A stretch of 64,000 nt of DNA from Candidatus Binatia bacterium (GTDB taxonomy: Bacteria > Desulfobacterota > Binatia > Bin18): positions 186,001 to 250,000 of the forward strand of contig JAJDTY010000073.1 in assembly GCA_022826945.1 (NCBI GenBank). Direction: 5' to 3'. The notes under the pieces are model-generated. The model saw only the letters and a list, made by a program, of their open reading frames with translations, was not told where the DNA came from and did no database searches. The translations under genes and the position numbers were made by a program. The first letter of the stretch is position 1, and each line of letters begins with the position of its first letter. Below are positions 1 through 8,432 of this stretch, piece after piece.

Positions 1-308
1 GAGGCACCCCGCCGGGTCGCAATCGTGACAGCGGCAGAGTTGAAATCGGCCAGCGTCTCCAACTCTGAGGTCTTCTCGGTATTCGCCACGAGGAAGAGCC
101 CGGTCGCGTTGTACGGTGACGTGAAATTGACCCTGAGATTGCGTTCCGGCAGGATCGACAAGCCCTTCGCCGTTCAACTCCCCAGTCTCCCCCTGCTTCT
201 CCCGGATCTCACACCTCGCAAGAACTCCTTCATCTCAACGACACATCCCCCACTTTTCGCTAGACAGTTGTTATATGCTGGGTTCCGGCTATAGGAAAAA
301 TTACTGGG
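1..308. other. Left-edge region without a confident gene
   Basis: No convincing gene is visible. A plus-strand open frame (25-294) has low-complexity, Arg/Leu/Pro-rich composition and no recognisable motif. On the minus strand an open stretch (about 1-170) could encode the N-terminus of a protein running off the left edge, but it lacks a clear start or ribosome binding site. I see no repeat or RNA here. Confidence 0.4.
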
Positions 309-333
309 TATAGTCAAAAATAGATATTCCAGG
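309..333 (+). promoter_or_regulatory. Upstream sequence shared with 33676-33700
   Basis: The 12-mer TATAGTCAAAAA is followed, after two variable bases, by GATATTCC and then AGG. The same 12-mer, spacing and ATATTCC element recur at 33676-33700, with about 21 of 25 positions identical. This copy ends about 50 bases before the GTG of the alpha/beta hydrolase gene; the other lies upstream of an enoyl-CoA hydratase gene. A shared operator or promoter is inferred. A decayed repeat is the alternative. Confidence 0.4.
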
Positions 334-383
334 CTGTAGAACTGCCGAGCTTATGCTAACCCTAATGGCAAAAGGGAAAATCC

Positions 384-1199
384 GTGAGCATGACTCCGCA
401 ACAAGAAACACTTGAACTGCGCGGGGACGGCGCGGCGCAGGCCACTATTCAATTCTGCTACCATCAGGCCGGCCGGGGGCTGCCGCTGGTATGGCTCCAC
501 TGGCTGTGGGGCGAGCCGGGCTGGATGGACTACCACCAGCGGCTCGCCGAACGTTTCCAGGTATTTGTGCCCGACCTGCCGGGCTATGGACAATCCACGT
601 TGCCGGAATGGGCGAAGACCCCGCACGACTTGGCGGTGTTGCTGCTGCAATTCCTCGATGCGCTGTCGCTTCAACGACCGATTGTCGTTGGCTCGTGCCT
701 CGGGGGATGGGTCGGGGCTGAACTCGCCCTGCTCAGGCCGGAGCGTATTGCCAAGCTGGTTTTGATCAGCCCGCTCGGCTTGGTGCAGGATTGGACCAAG
801 GTGCCCAACCTCTTCTATACGGACCCGGCGCGCCTGCCGCGGTATCTTTTTACGGACACGGCTCCGGAGCAGGCCTCACTGTATGTTCCGGAACTGCGTC
901 ACTGGACCGACGCATTCATCAACAACCGAAACGCGAGCATCCGCCTGGTGTTTGACCCCTACCTCCACAGTCGCGGGCTGCGCCATCATTTACATCTTTT
1001 GACGACCCCAACGCTTGTCGTCTGGGGCGAGCGGGACCCTCTCCTGGGGCCAGCGCACGCCGCGCTGTGGACGGCATCGCTGCCGCAGGCCCACCGCGTG
1101 CTCATTCCGGGGGCGGGACATCTCCCGTACGTGGAAGAGTGCGAGGCCGTGCTCCAGGCTATTCACACCTTCATTCCGCCACAGGAGGGAGGAGCATGA
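384..1199 (+). CDS. Alpha/beta hydrolase with a cysteine nucleophile
   Basis: A 271-residue alpha/beta-hydrolase-fold protein of the size and style of meta-cleavage-product and lactone hydrolases. The nucleophile elbow, usually GHSLGG, reads GSCLGG, so Cys105 replaces serine. Asp218 (WGERDP) and His246 (GAGHLPY) complete a probable Cys-Asp-His triad. Dienelactone hydrolases use cysteine naturally, but in a different subfamily. The GTG at 384 is two codons before an ATG at 390; an AAAGGG ribosome site precedes both. Its TGA overlaps the ATG of the next gene (ATGA), so the two are probably translationally coupled. The context suggests it hydrolyses the product of the adjacent flavin monooxygenase. 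Fold and residues are seen; substrate is unknown. Confidence 0.88.
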   Translation: MSMTPQQETLELRGDGAAQATIQFCYHQAGRGLPLVWLHWLWGEPGWMDYHQRLAERFQVFVPDLPGYGQSTLPEWAKTPHDLAVLLLQFLDALSLQRPIVVGSCLGGWVGAELALLRPERIAKLVLISPLGLVQDWTKVPNLFYTDPARLPRYLFTDTAPEQASLYVPELRHWTDAFINNRNASIRLVFDPYLHSRGLRHHLHLLTTPTLVVWGERDPLLGPAHAALWTASLPQAHRVLIPGAGHLPYVEECEAVLQAIHTFIPPQEGGA

Positions 1200-2353
1200 G
1201 AGTCTTTAATATGGTGCTGTTTGGCTGGCCGCATCTGCCCGACGATGCTCCCGTTGGGACGCCCGGATCGTATCCACTGTCGAACAGGTATTTTGATCCT
1301 GTCCAAGGAAACGCCCTGCTGCAACAAGAGTTGGACCGGATCACGCTCAGTGATGAGCTTGGGTTGGACGGCTTTACCTGTCAGGAGCATCATGGCGGCG
1401 GCGGATTTTGTGCCATGGTACCCTCGACCCACCTCATGGCGGCCGCCGTCTCACAACGCACGCAACAGCTTCACGTGGCGGTCACCGGCACGTGCATTCC
1501 GTTACACCACCCGCTGGCCATTGCGGAAGAGGTCGCCATGCTGGACCACCTGAGTAATGGACGTTTCATCTGGGGGGCGCTACGCGGCTTTCCGACCGAA
1601 TACCTGTCCTACAACGTCAACCCGGCGGAATCCCAGGCCCGGTTTCGGGAAGGGTTTTCCTTGGTCCTGAAAGCCCTTTCGAGTGAGGGGCCGTTTGATT
1701 TTGACGGCCAGTTTTACCGCGTCCGGGACTACAACATCTGGCCCAAGCCCCTGCAGCAGCCCTATCCGAAAATCTGGATGGCGGCCAACAGCCTGGACTC
1801 GCTCGATTTTGCGGTCAAGAATCGCACCTATATTGCCACGCCGTGGGTCAGTATTGAGCGCACGCGCGCGGTGCACGAGACGTATTATCGGCTGGCTCAC
1901 GAGCAAAGCATCCCCGTCCCCGAGGATTTTGATGACATGTTTGCCTCGATCTGTGCCTTATACGTGGGCGAGAGCGATAAGAAGGCCCGCCAGGAGGCCG
2001 AGGCGCACTTGGAATACCATTTCTTCCGCGCGCTGGCGTCGTTTGATATCGGCACCGTCTCGCTTATCCCCGGACATATGAGCGTCAACGGCATGCGCGA
2101 TTGGCTAAAGAACGTCACCAGCAAAGACACGGGTCAGGCCATGGGCTATAGCGTCGATGAGGGCATTGAGAATGGGACGGTCATTTTGGGTGGACCGGAA
2201 AGCGTGATCGCTCAAATCAAACGCCAACGCGAAGAGGGCAAACGCGGCACCCTCCTGGCGATGTTTCAGTTTGGTTCCCTGCCGGATGCACTCGCGACGC
2301 AGAGCCTGCGGCTCTTTGCCCAAGAGGTATTGCCCCAGATCCGCGCCATTTGA
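1196..2353 (+). CDS. LLM-class flavin-dependent monooxygenase
   Basis: A 385-residue luciferase-like TIM-barrel oxidoreductase. Features typical of the two-component FMN luciferase family include the CQEHHG motif near residues 60-67, AIAEEVAMLDHLSNGR in the middle and a C-terminal block that matches a substrate-channel filter (GGPESVIAQI). Such enzymes insert oxygen using reduced flavin supplied by a separate reductase; none is encoded nearby. The ATG at 1196 has a GGAGGGAGGAG ribosome site and overlaps the previous stop codon. It is paralogous to the gene at 3866 and, like it, is paired with an alpha/beta hydrolase, which suggests oxygenation followed by hydrolysis. Substrate is not predictable. 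Confidence 0.87.
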   Translation: MRVFNMVLFGWPHLPDDAPVGTPGSYPLSNRYFDPVQGNALLQQELDRITLSDELGLDGFTCQEHHGGGGFCAMVPSTHLMAAAVSQRTQQLHVAVTGTCIPLHHPLAIAEEVAMLDHLSNGRFIWGALRGFPTEYLSYNVNPAESQARFREGFSLVLKALSSEGPFDFDGQFYRVRDYNIWPKPLQQPYPKIWMAANSLDSLDFAVKNRTYIATPWVSIERTRAVHETYYRLAHEQSIPVPEDFDDMFASICALYVGESDKKARQEAEAHLEYHFFRALASFDIGTVSLIPGHMSVNGMRDWLKNVTSKDTGQAMGYSVDEGIENGTVILGGPESVIAQIKRQREEGKRGTLLAMFQFGSLPDALATQSLRLFAQEVLPQIRAI

Positions 2354-2404
2354 GGCGGCGACCGCCCTGGACGGATAGGCGACCGGGCCTCTATACGTAG
2401 CGGC

Positions 2405-3688
2405 ATGGCAGGCCAAGGCGACGGACGTGGCGATGGGGCGCCTGCGTTTTTTTATGGCTGGTGGATTGTCGTGACATGCTTTGTCAGCATGTCGATGGCC
2501 GGTGGTGTCGGTAATCTGTCCTTCCCCGTCTTTCTCAAACCCTTGACCGCAGAGTTCGGCTGGACCCGGGCTCAGGTATCCGGCGGGATTTCAGCCTTTA
2601 TGTTGGCCATTACCTTCACCGCCCCTTTTGTCGGGCGAGCGGTAAGCCTGTATGGACCGCGGGCGGTCATGATCCCGGCGGCCGTCTTGGTGGGTCTGTG
2701 CCTGATGCTGCTGTCCCAGATGACGGCCCTGTGGCAACTCTATCTGCTGCGTCTCGGAGTGGGGGTTGGGTTTACGGCTCTGGCCCATGTGCCGGTCAAT
2801 ATCGTTATTTCGCGCTGGTTTACGCGCAAGCGCGGTCGGGCCATGGGCACGGCCATGATCGGCGCTCCGGTGGGCGGCCTACTGATGACGCCCTTTGCCT
2901 CGTCTTGTATCGAGTGGGTCGACTGGCGTCTCACCTTGTTGATCCTGGGCGGGCTGCTGTGGCTTATCCTGGTGCCGGTGTTGTTTGGGCTGCTGCGCGA
3001 TACGCCGGCTGACCTGGGTCTACTGCCGGACGGCGAGGCGAGACGAACCATGGACGACCCGCCACCCAATGGTGGCGTCGGAGAGGGGATATCCGCCCGC
3101 GAGACGCTCTGGACCGGCCGTTTCTGGGCCCTCATCGGGATTTATTTTCTGGCCTATGGCTGCCTCTTTTCCGTGATGATTCATCAGCATCCCTATTTTA
3201 CGGATCAAGGCTTTTCCGCCCAGCACGCGGCCCTGCTGGTGAGCGGGCTGCTCAGCGCGTCCGTGCTCAGCGGCCTGGGTTTTGGCTGGGCGAGTGAGCG
3301 CTATGATCCGATGCAACTGGCGGCGACCTGTTACGCCCTGGGCGGGATCGGCATAGCCCTGCTCTTATGGGCTTCTCCCGTCGTGGCTGTGGTCGGCTTT
3401 GTGGTCTGCTTCGGCTTCTTCTTTGGTGGCACCACTCCGCTGACCGCGCTCGTGACCGGGCGCATGTTCGGCATGAAAGCGCACGGCGTGATCTACGGCT
3501 TCTATCAGACCGTTATCTGTTTGAGCGGTTTCGTCGGCCCGACGGTGATGGGCTTTCTCTATGACACGACCGGCAGCTATCAACTCGGGTTCAGCGGCGT
3601 GGGTATCGGTCTGCTGTGCGCTGCCGCGTTGATGCTGGTTGTGCGGGCGAGAACCAGGCTTCTGCCCGTGTCTGGTGCGTCCACCTGA
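2405..3688 (+). CDS. MFS transporter (12 TM)
   Basis: A 427-residue Major Facilitator Superfamily permease with about twelve hydrophobic segments. It opens with AFFYGWWIVV, the N-terminal signature of the MFS branch that includes oxalate/formate antiporter-like and monocarboxylate porters. The loop between TM2 and TM3 and the central cytoplasmic loop (around residues 205-230, charged and Pro/Gly-rich) fit the fold. It lies between the two monooxygenase/hydrolase pairs, so it probably imports their substrate or exports a product. The ATG at 2405 has no strong ribosome site; a slightly later start is possible. The final residues are basic. Confidence 0.88.
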   Translation: MAGQGDGRGDGAPAFFYGWWIVVTCFVSMSMAGGVGNLSFPVFLKPLTAEFGWTRAQVSGGISAFMLAITFTAPFVGRAVSLYGPRAVMIPAAVLVGLCLMLLSQMTALWQLYLLRLGVGVGFTALAHVPVNIVISRWFTRKRGRAMGTAMIGAPVGGLLMTPFASSCIEWVDWRLTLLILGGLLWLILVPVLFGLLRDTPADLGLLPDGEARRTMDDPPPNGGVGEGISARETLWTGRFWALIGIYFLAYGCLFSVMIHQHPYFTDQGFSAQHAALLVSGLLSASVLSGLGFGWASERYDPMQLAATCYALGGIGIALLLWASPVVAVVGFVVCFGFFFGGTTPLTALVTGRMFGMKAHGVIYGFYQTVICLSGFVGPTVMGFLYDTTGSYQLGFSGVGIGLLCAAALMLVVRARTRLLPVSGAST

Positions 3689-3865
3689 ACAAACAGTTCG
3701 GACTTTCCTCTTGTGGCTCAAATCGACGGCTGATACAACTCTTGCACTTCGTGCACCTAAAGACGCCCGGCCCGGCGTGCGGCTGTTTCTCCGAGGAAAG
3801 AGGCTGCCAAACGGCGAGGCGGGTGTCTGATGTTCGTCCCGAGCCGCCAACAAGGAGGGCCTGTT

Positions 3866-5083
3866 ATGAAAAGCCATTGGTTTCATTTAATGCCGTATCA
3901 AGACCTGCCCGAAGACTTTAAGGAAAAACATCCGAGTGTGTGGGTGGATGTTTCCAGTGAATTATTCGACCCTGCTCGCGGGCACCAATTTTACAACGAA
4001 TATCTGGACGAGCTGGAGTTTGCCGACAGCCTGGGATTTGACGGTATCTGCGTGAACGAGCACCACGCCAACGCCTACGGCCTGATGCCGTCCCCCAATA
4101 TCATTCTGGCCGCACTCGCCCGCCGGACCTCCAAGGCCGCGCTTATCGTGCTGGGCAACTCGATTGCGCTGTACAACCCGCCGATTCGCATTGCCGAAGA
4201 AATGGCCATGCTCGACTGCATCTCGGGGGGCCGCTTTGTGGGCGGCTTTCCGGTCGGGACCTCGATGGACACCAATTTTGCGTACGGCCAGACGCCCCTG
4301 ACGCTACGGGAGAAATACCGGGAAGGCCACGACCTGATCATCAAGGCCTGGACCGAGCCGGAACCGTTTGCCTTTAACGGCAAATATAACCAGCTCCGCT
4401 ATGTGAACATCTGGCCCCGCCCGATTCAAAAGCCGCACCCGCCGGTGTGGATTCCAGGCGGCGGCAGCGTCGAGACCTGGGACTGGGTGGCTGCGCACGA
4501 CTATATGTATGCCTTCCTGAGCTATTTCGGCTACGAGCCGGCCACGCAGGTGATGAAAGGCTATTGGGAGGCCGTGGACCGGGCCGGCCGCGACCCCAAC
4601 CCCTACCGCGCCGGCTATCTGCAAGTCATCGGCGTGTCCGAGACCGACGCCCAGGCGGAAAAAGACTACGCCGAGGCGGTCTCGTATTTCTACCATCGCT
4701 GCCTGCACGTGCCCGATCACTGGGCCGCGGCGCCGGGGTACCTGACGCTCAAGACGATCAAGTCGCTCAAGTCGCCCTTCAGCTTCGAGCAGTTGGCCGA
4801 CCTCAAATGGAAGGATTTTGTCGAGCAGGGCTACGTGATTGCCGGCTCGCCGGCCACCGTGCGCGACCGACTGGTCGAGGTCCTCAAGGAAATGAATGTC
4901 GGCCAGCTTTTCACCCTGCTTCACTTCGGCAACCTGAGCGCCGCGCTGACCCGCAAGAACACCGAACTGTACGCCAGGGAAGTACTGCCCTTTTTGCGTG
5001 AGCAGTTGTGGAACGAGTGGGAAGACCGCTGGGCGCCGCACCCGATGAAGGAAGAAGACCGCATGCCGGTCGCGGCCCTCTGA
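3866..5083 (+). CDS. LLM-class flavin-dependent monooxygenase
   Basis: A 405-residue luciferase-like monooxygenase, paralogous to the gene at 1196. It has the VNEHHANAYG motif near residues 63-72, an AEEMAMLDCISGGR block, and a C-terminal segment (AGSPATVRDRLVEVL) typical of bacterial luciferase-like proteins. It begins with the ribosome site AAGGAGGG five bases before ATG 3866, so the upstream in-frame GTG/ATG codons are unlikely starts. A hydrolase gene follows after 31 bases, repeating the monooxygenase-hydrolase pairing seen upstream. Type II Baeyer-Villiger-like chemistry followed by lactone hydrolysis would suit the context but is inference. Confidence 0.87.
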   Translation: MKSHWFHLMPYQDLPEDFKEKHPSVWVDVSSELFDPARGHQFYNEYLDELEFADSLGFDGICVNEHHANAYGLMPSPNIILAALARRTSKAALIVLGNSIALYNPPIRIAEEMAMLDCISGGRFVGGFPVGTSMDTNFAYGQTPLTLREKYREGHDLIIKAWTEPEPFAFNGKYNQLRYVNIWPRPIQKPHPPVWIPGGGSVETWDWVAAHDYMYAFLSYFGYEPATQVMKGYWEAVDRAGRDPNPYRAGYLQVIGVSETDAQAEKDYAEAVSYFYHRCLHVPDHWAAAPGYLTLKTIKSLKSPFSFEQLADLKWKDFVEQGYVIAGSPATVRDRLVEVLKEMNVGQLFTLLHFGNLSAALTRKNTELYAREVLPFLREQLWNEWEDRWAPHPMKEEDRMPVAAL

Positions 5084-5114
5084 GGCGCTACCCCCCGAAG
5101 GGAGATCGTTTGGA

Positions 5115-5888
5115 ATGCAAGACGTGAAGGTTACTGTTCGGAATGGAAAATTTACCACCTCAATGCAGTGGGGCGGCAACGGCGAGCCGCTCCTGTTCCT
5201 GCACGGTGCCGGCGGCCCCATGGTAGGCGCGCCGTTTCTTGAGGAACTCGCCCAGAATTTTACCGTCTACGCTCCGGCCCATCCCGGCTTTGGCCCCGGA
5301 ACGGGTATCGAGCATATTGACGACGTCATTGACTTTGCCCTGTACTACCATGATTTTCTCGACGAACTGCAGATCGATAGCCCGCATATCGTCGGGCACT
5401 CGCTGGGTGGCATGCTGGCCGCGGAGATCGCCGCGCTCGCCCCGTACCGGATCAACCGCTTGGTGCTGGTCTGCCCGGCAGGGCTGTGGCTTGATGACAA
5501 TCCCATTCCGGATTTCTTTACCTTTAACCCGCAGCAGATGGTGGAACACGTGTTTCACGATCCCAGCGGTCCCATGAGCCAAATGTTCACCGAACAGTTG
5601 CAATCCCCCGAAGCCCAGCTTGAGATGTATAAATGCCTGGCCTCAACCGGGAAATTCCTGTGGCCGATTCCCGATAAAGGGCTCAAGAAGCGCATCCACC
5701 GGGTGCAGCTGCCGACCCTGTTGCTGTGGGGGGAATCCGACAAGCTCATTCCCCCGGTCTATGGGGAGGCGTTTCAACGCGCCATTCCCGGTTCGCGTCT
5801 GGTCCACTTCGCGAGTTCGGGTCATATGATCATGCTGGAGGAGCAGGAGGCTTTTGTCGACGCGGTCTCGGATTTTTTATTGGAGTAA
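5115..5888 (+). CDS. Alpha/beta hydrolase, Ser-Asp-His type
   Basis: A 257-residue alpha/beta hydrolase. The elbow GHSLGG places nucleophile Ser96; Asp209 (WGESDK) and His237 (SSGHMIM) complete the triad. The oxyanion-loop motif HGAGGP is at residues 30-35, as in MhpC/BphD-like C-C hydrolases and related lactonases. In contrast to the hydrolase at 384 it keeps serine, so the cluster holds one Ser and one Cys version. ATG 5115 has a GGGAG ribosome site. A VOC gene follows after 17 bases; together they look like the tail of a ring- or lactone-degrading operon. Confidence 0.88.
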   Translation: MQDVKVTVRNGKFTTSMQWGGNGEPLLFLHGAGGPMVGAPFLEELAQNFTVYAPAHPGFGPGTGIEHIDDVIDFALYYHDFLDELQIDSPHIVGHSLGGMLAAEIAALAPYRINRLVLVCPAGLWLDDNPIPDFFTFNPQQMVEHVFHDPSGPMSQMFTEQLQSPEAQLEMYKCLASTGKFLWPIPDKGLKKRIHRVQLPTLLLWGESDKLIPPVYGEAFQRAIPGSRLVHFASSGHMIMLEEQEAFVDAVSDFLLE

Positions 5889-5905
5889 CCCGAAAGGAGG
5901 AGAAA

Positions 5906-6286
5906 ATGATTAAGGCGAAATCGATACGTCATGCTGGGGTGCCGGTCTCGGATGTGAGAAAGGCAAAGCGGTTCTATGGAGAGATTCTCGGCTTCGGCGA
6001 GATTGAGCGACCCAAAATCAAGGGTGTTCCCGGGGCGTGGTACGAGGTGGATGGAACCCAGGTGCACATCATTGGCCAGCGCAACGCCATGGCCGACAAG
6101 GATATTCCGGGTATCGGCACCCATATCGCGGTCCAGGTCGAAGACCTCGAAGAGGCCAAACGTGTGCTGAAGAGAAGGCGGGTGAAGTTTCATGAATTTG
6201 CTCCGCCGCCGAGCATGGGTTTGGCCCCGGTGGTCTTTGTCCGCGACCCGGACGGCAATGTGGTCGAGTTGCGGGCGGAAGCCTAA
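5906..6286 (+). CDS. VOC (glyoxalase/dioxygenase) family protein
   Basis: A 126-residue vicinal-oxygen-chelate protein with two beta-alpha-beta-beta-beta repeats. The N-terminal metal ligand is His9 (IRHAGVPV), a second candidate is His54 (TQVHII), and the C-terminal DPDGNVVEL block supplies the usual glutamate ligand. The family includes lactoylglutathione lyases, epimerases and extradiol dioxygenases; a single 126-residue module points to a homodimeric lyase or isomerase rather than a full extradiol enzyme. ATG 5906 has a strong AAAGGAGG ribosome site; an upstream extension in frame is rejected. It closes the first catabolic cluster and is followed by a terminator-like hairpin. Confidence 0.87.
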   Translation: MIKAKSIRHAGVPVSDVRKAKRFYGEILGFGEIERPKIKGVPGAWYEVDGTQVHIIGQRNAMADKDIPGIGTHIAVQVEDLEEAKRVLKRRRVKFHEFAPPPSMGLAPVVFVRDPDGNVVELRAEA

Positions 6287-6318
6287 GCATACCGCCTCTT
6301 GAGTGGCATACATCGGAG

Positions 6319-6357
6319 AGGAACCCACCCTGCTGCGGAGCAGCGGGGTGGGTTCCT
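6319..6357 (+). terminator. Strong intergenic hairpin after the VOC gene
   Basis: A nearly perfect stem of about 18 bp. AGGAACCCACCC (6319-6330) pairs with GGGTGGGTTCCT (6346-6357), and GCTGC pairs with GCAGC around a 3-base loop. A short T run follows. It probably ends the transcript of the first catabolic cluster, but it may also be a dispersed repeat, since AACCC-type arms recur around 26687-26777. Confidence 0.6.
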
Positions 6358-6389
6358 TTGCCTCTAAGGCACCAGCAGGGAGAGATCCG

Positions 6390-6875
6390 ATGCTGATCGA
6401 AATTTATCCAAAACCCGACGGCATGCAGCATATCAATCTCATGTTCTGCGAGACCGAGCCCGATCCCGAGGACGGCTGGGTTCGCTCTCATATCGACGCA
6501 TTTCCCACCCCGCCAAAGCGCACTTTCGAAGAGGAACGCACCGGCCGGACATATACCACCCTCCAGTACGGCCAGTGTGTCATCGGACATTCCATGTTCT
6601 ATATCGAAAAGCACAAAGGCGTGGTGGACAAGCTGCTCGGGATCTGTACGAGCGAGCTTGAGCGGGCCTCGCTGGATCGTCCTACCCGCAACGCGGTTAT
6701 CTCCCGTCTGGCACTGGAATTGGACAAGCAGGCCAGATTTTCGGTTGACGATCAGGGCAATTTGACCATTGCTCTGAAAGAAGTGGATGAGGCCGAAATT
6801 CACAGACGCCTGGGGGATCTTATGGCCGAAGAAACGTCTGTCCGGCCTGTCGAAACCGTCGGAAGCGAGGCCTGA
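6390..6875 (+). CDS. Conserved-looking protein of unknown function
   Basis: A 161-residue soluble protein that I do not recognise. It has no signal peptide or membrane segment and is rich in charged residues. The centre carries a QYGQCVIGHSMFYIEKHKG stretch and the C-terminal half is predicted helical. ATG 6390 follows an AGGGAGAG ribosome site; in-frame codons before it run through the terminator hairpin and are unlikely to be translated. Two SDR genes follow with 1-base gaps, so it is probably the first gene of that operon and may act in the same pathway. Confidence 0.7.
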   Translation: MLIEIYPKPDGMQHINLMFCETEPDPEDGWVRSHIDAFPTPPKRTFEEERTGRTYTTLQYGQCVIGHSMFYIEKHKGVVDKLLGICTSELERASLDRPTRNAVISRLALELDKQARFSVDDQGNLTIALKEVDEAEIHRRLGDLMAEETSVRPVETVGSEA

Positions 6876-6876
6876 C

Positions 6877-7629
6877 GTGGCAGGGGTGGAAGGAAGAGTC
6901 GCGTTGATAACCGGAGCCGGGTCGGGTATCGGGCGCGCGACCGCGCTCGTCTTAGCCACAGGCGGCGCTGATATTGTGGTGACGGATATCAATATGGCCG
7001 GGGCTGAGGAAACGGCCCAGGCCGTCACTGAACTGGGCTGCAAGGCGCTCGCGCTTCAGGTGGATGTCTCCGACCTGCATGCGGTTGAAACGGCGACGGC
7101 CCAGGCACGCCGGGAGTTGGGTGCGATTGACATCCTGTTCAGCAACGCCGGTATCGGAACCCAGGTCGCGTTTACGGACATGACCGAGGAGGACTGGGAT
7201 CATATGTTCGACGTTCATCTCAACGGGACCTATCACTGCTTTCGTGCGGTCCTGCCTGAGATGAAAACGGCCGGCTGGGGCCGGTTAATCAGTACCTCCT
7301 CCATGGGAGCTTTTACCGGCGGAGTCCGTTTGGCCCATTACTGTGCGGCCAAGGCCGGCATTGCCGGACTCACCGTTGCCATGGCAAGCGAGTTGGCGCG
7401 AACGGGCATTACGGTCAATGCCGTTGCGCCCGGTGTGATTGATACGCCGATGGTCCGTCAGAGTCCGGAACGCTGGGTCAAGAATATGACCAAGACCATT
7501 CCGATGCGCAAACTGGGGCAACCCGAGGACATCGCCCATGCCGTCGCCTATCTGGCCTCGGAAGAAGCCGGATTCATGACCGGCCAGATTCTCAGCCCCA
7601 ACGGCGGTTCGTATATGAAGTGGTGTTAA
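6877..7629 (+). CDS. Short-chain dehydrogenase/reductase (SDR)
   Basis: A 250-residue classical SDR of the FabG type. The nucleotide-binding motif TGAGSGIG is at residues 12-19, NNAG is represented by SNAG, and the catalytic set is Ser (STSSMG), Tyr (HYCAAK) and Lys four residues later. The C-terminal SPNGG element is typical. The Asp after beta-2 (VVTDINMA) suggests preference for NAD. GTG 6877 lies one base after the preceding stop; the following SDR starts one base after this one ends. The two SDRs are about as similar as paralogues and probably oxidise successive hydroxyl intermediates. Confidence 0.88.
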   Translation: MAGVEGRVALITGAGSGIGRATALVLATGGADIVVTDINMAGAEETAQAVTELGCKALALQVDVSDLHAVETATAQARRELGAIDILFSNAGIGTQVAFTDMTEEDWDHMFDVHLNGTYHCFRAVLPEMKTAGWGRLISTSSMGAFTGGVRLAHYCAAKAGIAGLTVAMASELARTGITVNAVAPGVIDTPMVRQSPERWVKNMTKTIPMRKLGQPEDIAHAVAYLASEEAGFMTGQILSPNGGSYMKWC

Positions 7630-7630
7630 G

Positions 7631-8386
7631 ATGCGACTGGCAGGAAAAACCGCACTGATAACCGGCGCCGGGTCGGGCCTGGGCCAAGCAACCGCTCAGC
7701 TCTTTGCTCAGGAGGGGGCGCACGTCGTTGTGGCTGATATCAGCCAGCGTCGTGCTGAGGCCGTCGCCGCCGAGATCAATCACACCAACGCTTCTCCGGC
7801 CATAGGCATTCAGGCTGATGTGACACAGAGCCAGGCCGTCAGCGCTCTGGTTGAACAGGCCAAGAGCGCGTATGGACCGATTCATATTCTTGTGAATAAC
7901 GCCGGGATTGCCCAGATCAAGGATCTGCTCGATATCACTCCTGAAGACTGGCAGCGCATGATCGACGTCCACATGAAAGGGACCTTCCTGTGCACGCGGG
8001 CCGTGATCGGAGAGATGATAGCCGCCCAGTGGGGACGGGTGATTAACACGGCCTCTGTTGCCGGTATGACCGGCGGCCCGCAAAATGCGCACTACGCCGC
8101 GGCCAAGGCCGCCATTATCGGTTTTACCCGCTCGCTGGCCCTGGAGTACGCGCGGTCGGGTATTACCGTGAATGCGGTTGCCCCCGGATTGATTGCAACG
8201 CCGATGGTCAAACAAGGCACCGGCCCGGCTGCCGAGAAGGTCGTGGATTTCTTTATCCGTCGCATTCCCATGCGCCAAATGGGCACGCCCGCAGACATCG
8301 CTGCGGCTCATTTGTATCTGGCCTCGGACGATGCCGCCTATGTGACCGGGCAGGTGCTGAGCCCGAACGGCGGCTATCTGGTATGA
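7631..8386 (+). CDS. Short-chain dehydrogenase/reductase (SDR)
   Basis: A 251-residue classical SDR. TGAGSGLG binds the nucleotide, NNAG is intact, and Ser (TASVAG), Tyr and Lys (HYAAAKAA) form the active site. VVVADISQ after beta-2 suggests NAD preference. The C-terminal LSPNGGYLV matches its neighbour, which supports tandem duplication. ATG 7631 starts one base after the upstream SDR stop, so the pair is surely co-transcribed. The substrate is unknown; a hydroxyacyl-CoA or alicyclic alcohol fits the surrounding acyl-CoA dehydrogenase and desaturase genes. Confidence 0.88.
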   Translation: MRLAGKTALITGAGSGLGQATAQLFAQEGAHVVVADISQRRAEAVAAEINHTNASPAIGIQADVTQSQAVSALVEQAKSAYGPIHILVNNAGIAQIKDLLDITPEDWQRMIDVHMKGTFLCTRAVIGEMIAAQWGRVINTASVAGMTGGPQNAHYAAAKAAIIGFTRSLALEYARSGITVNAVAPGLIATPMVKQGTGPAAEKVVDFFIRRIPMRQMGTPADIAAAHLYLASDDAAYVTGQVLSPNGGYLV

Positions 8387-8432
8387 GGCGTTTTTCCTTG
8401 ACGTTGACGCACGCTGGTTGTAGCGTGGCGGT

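Noticed and set aside
4304-5221. Long minus-strand open frame of about 300 codons
   Set aside because: It lies antisense to the LLM gene at 3866 and the start of the hydrolase at 5115; it has no ribosome site or family motif. High-GC antisense shadow.
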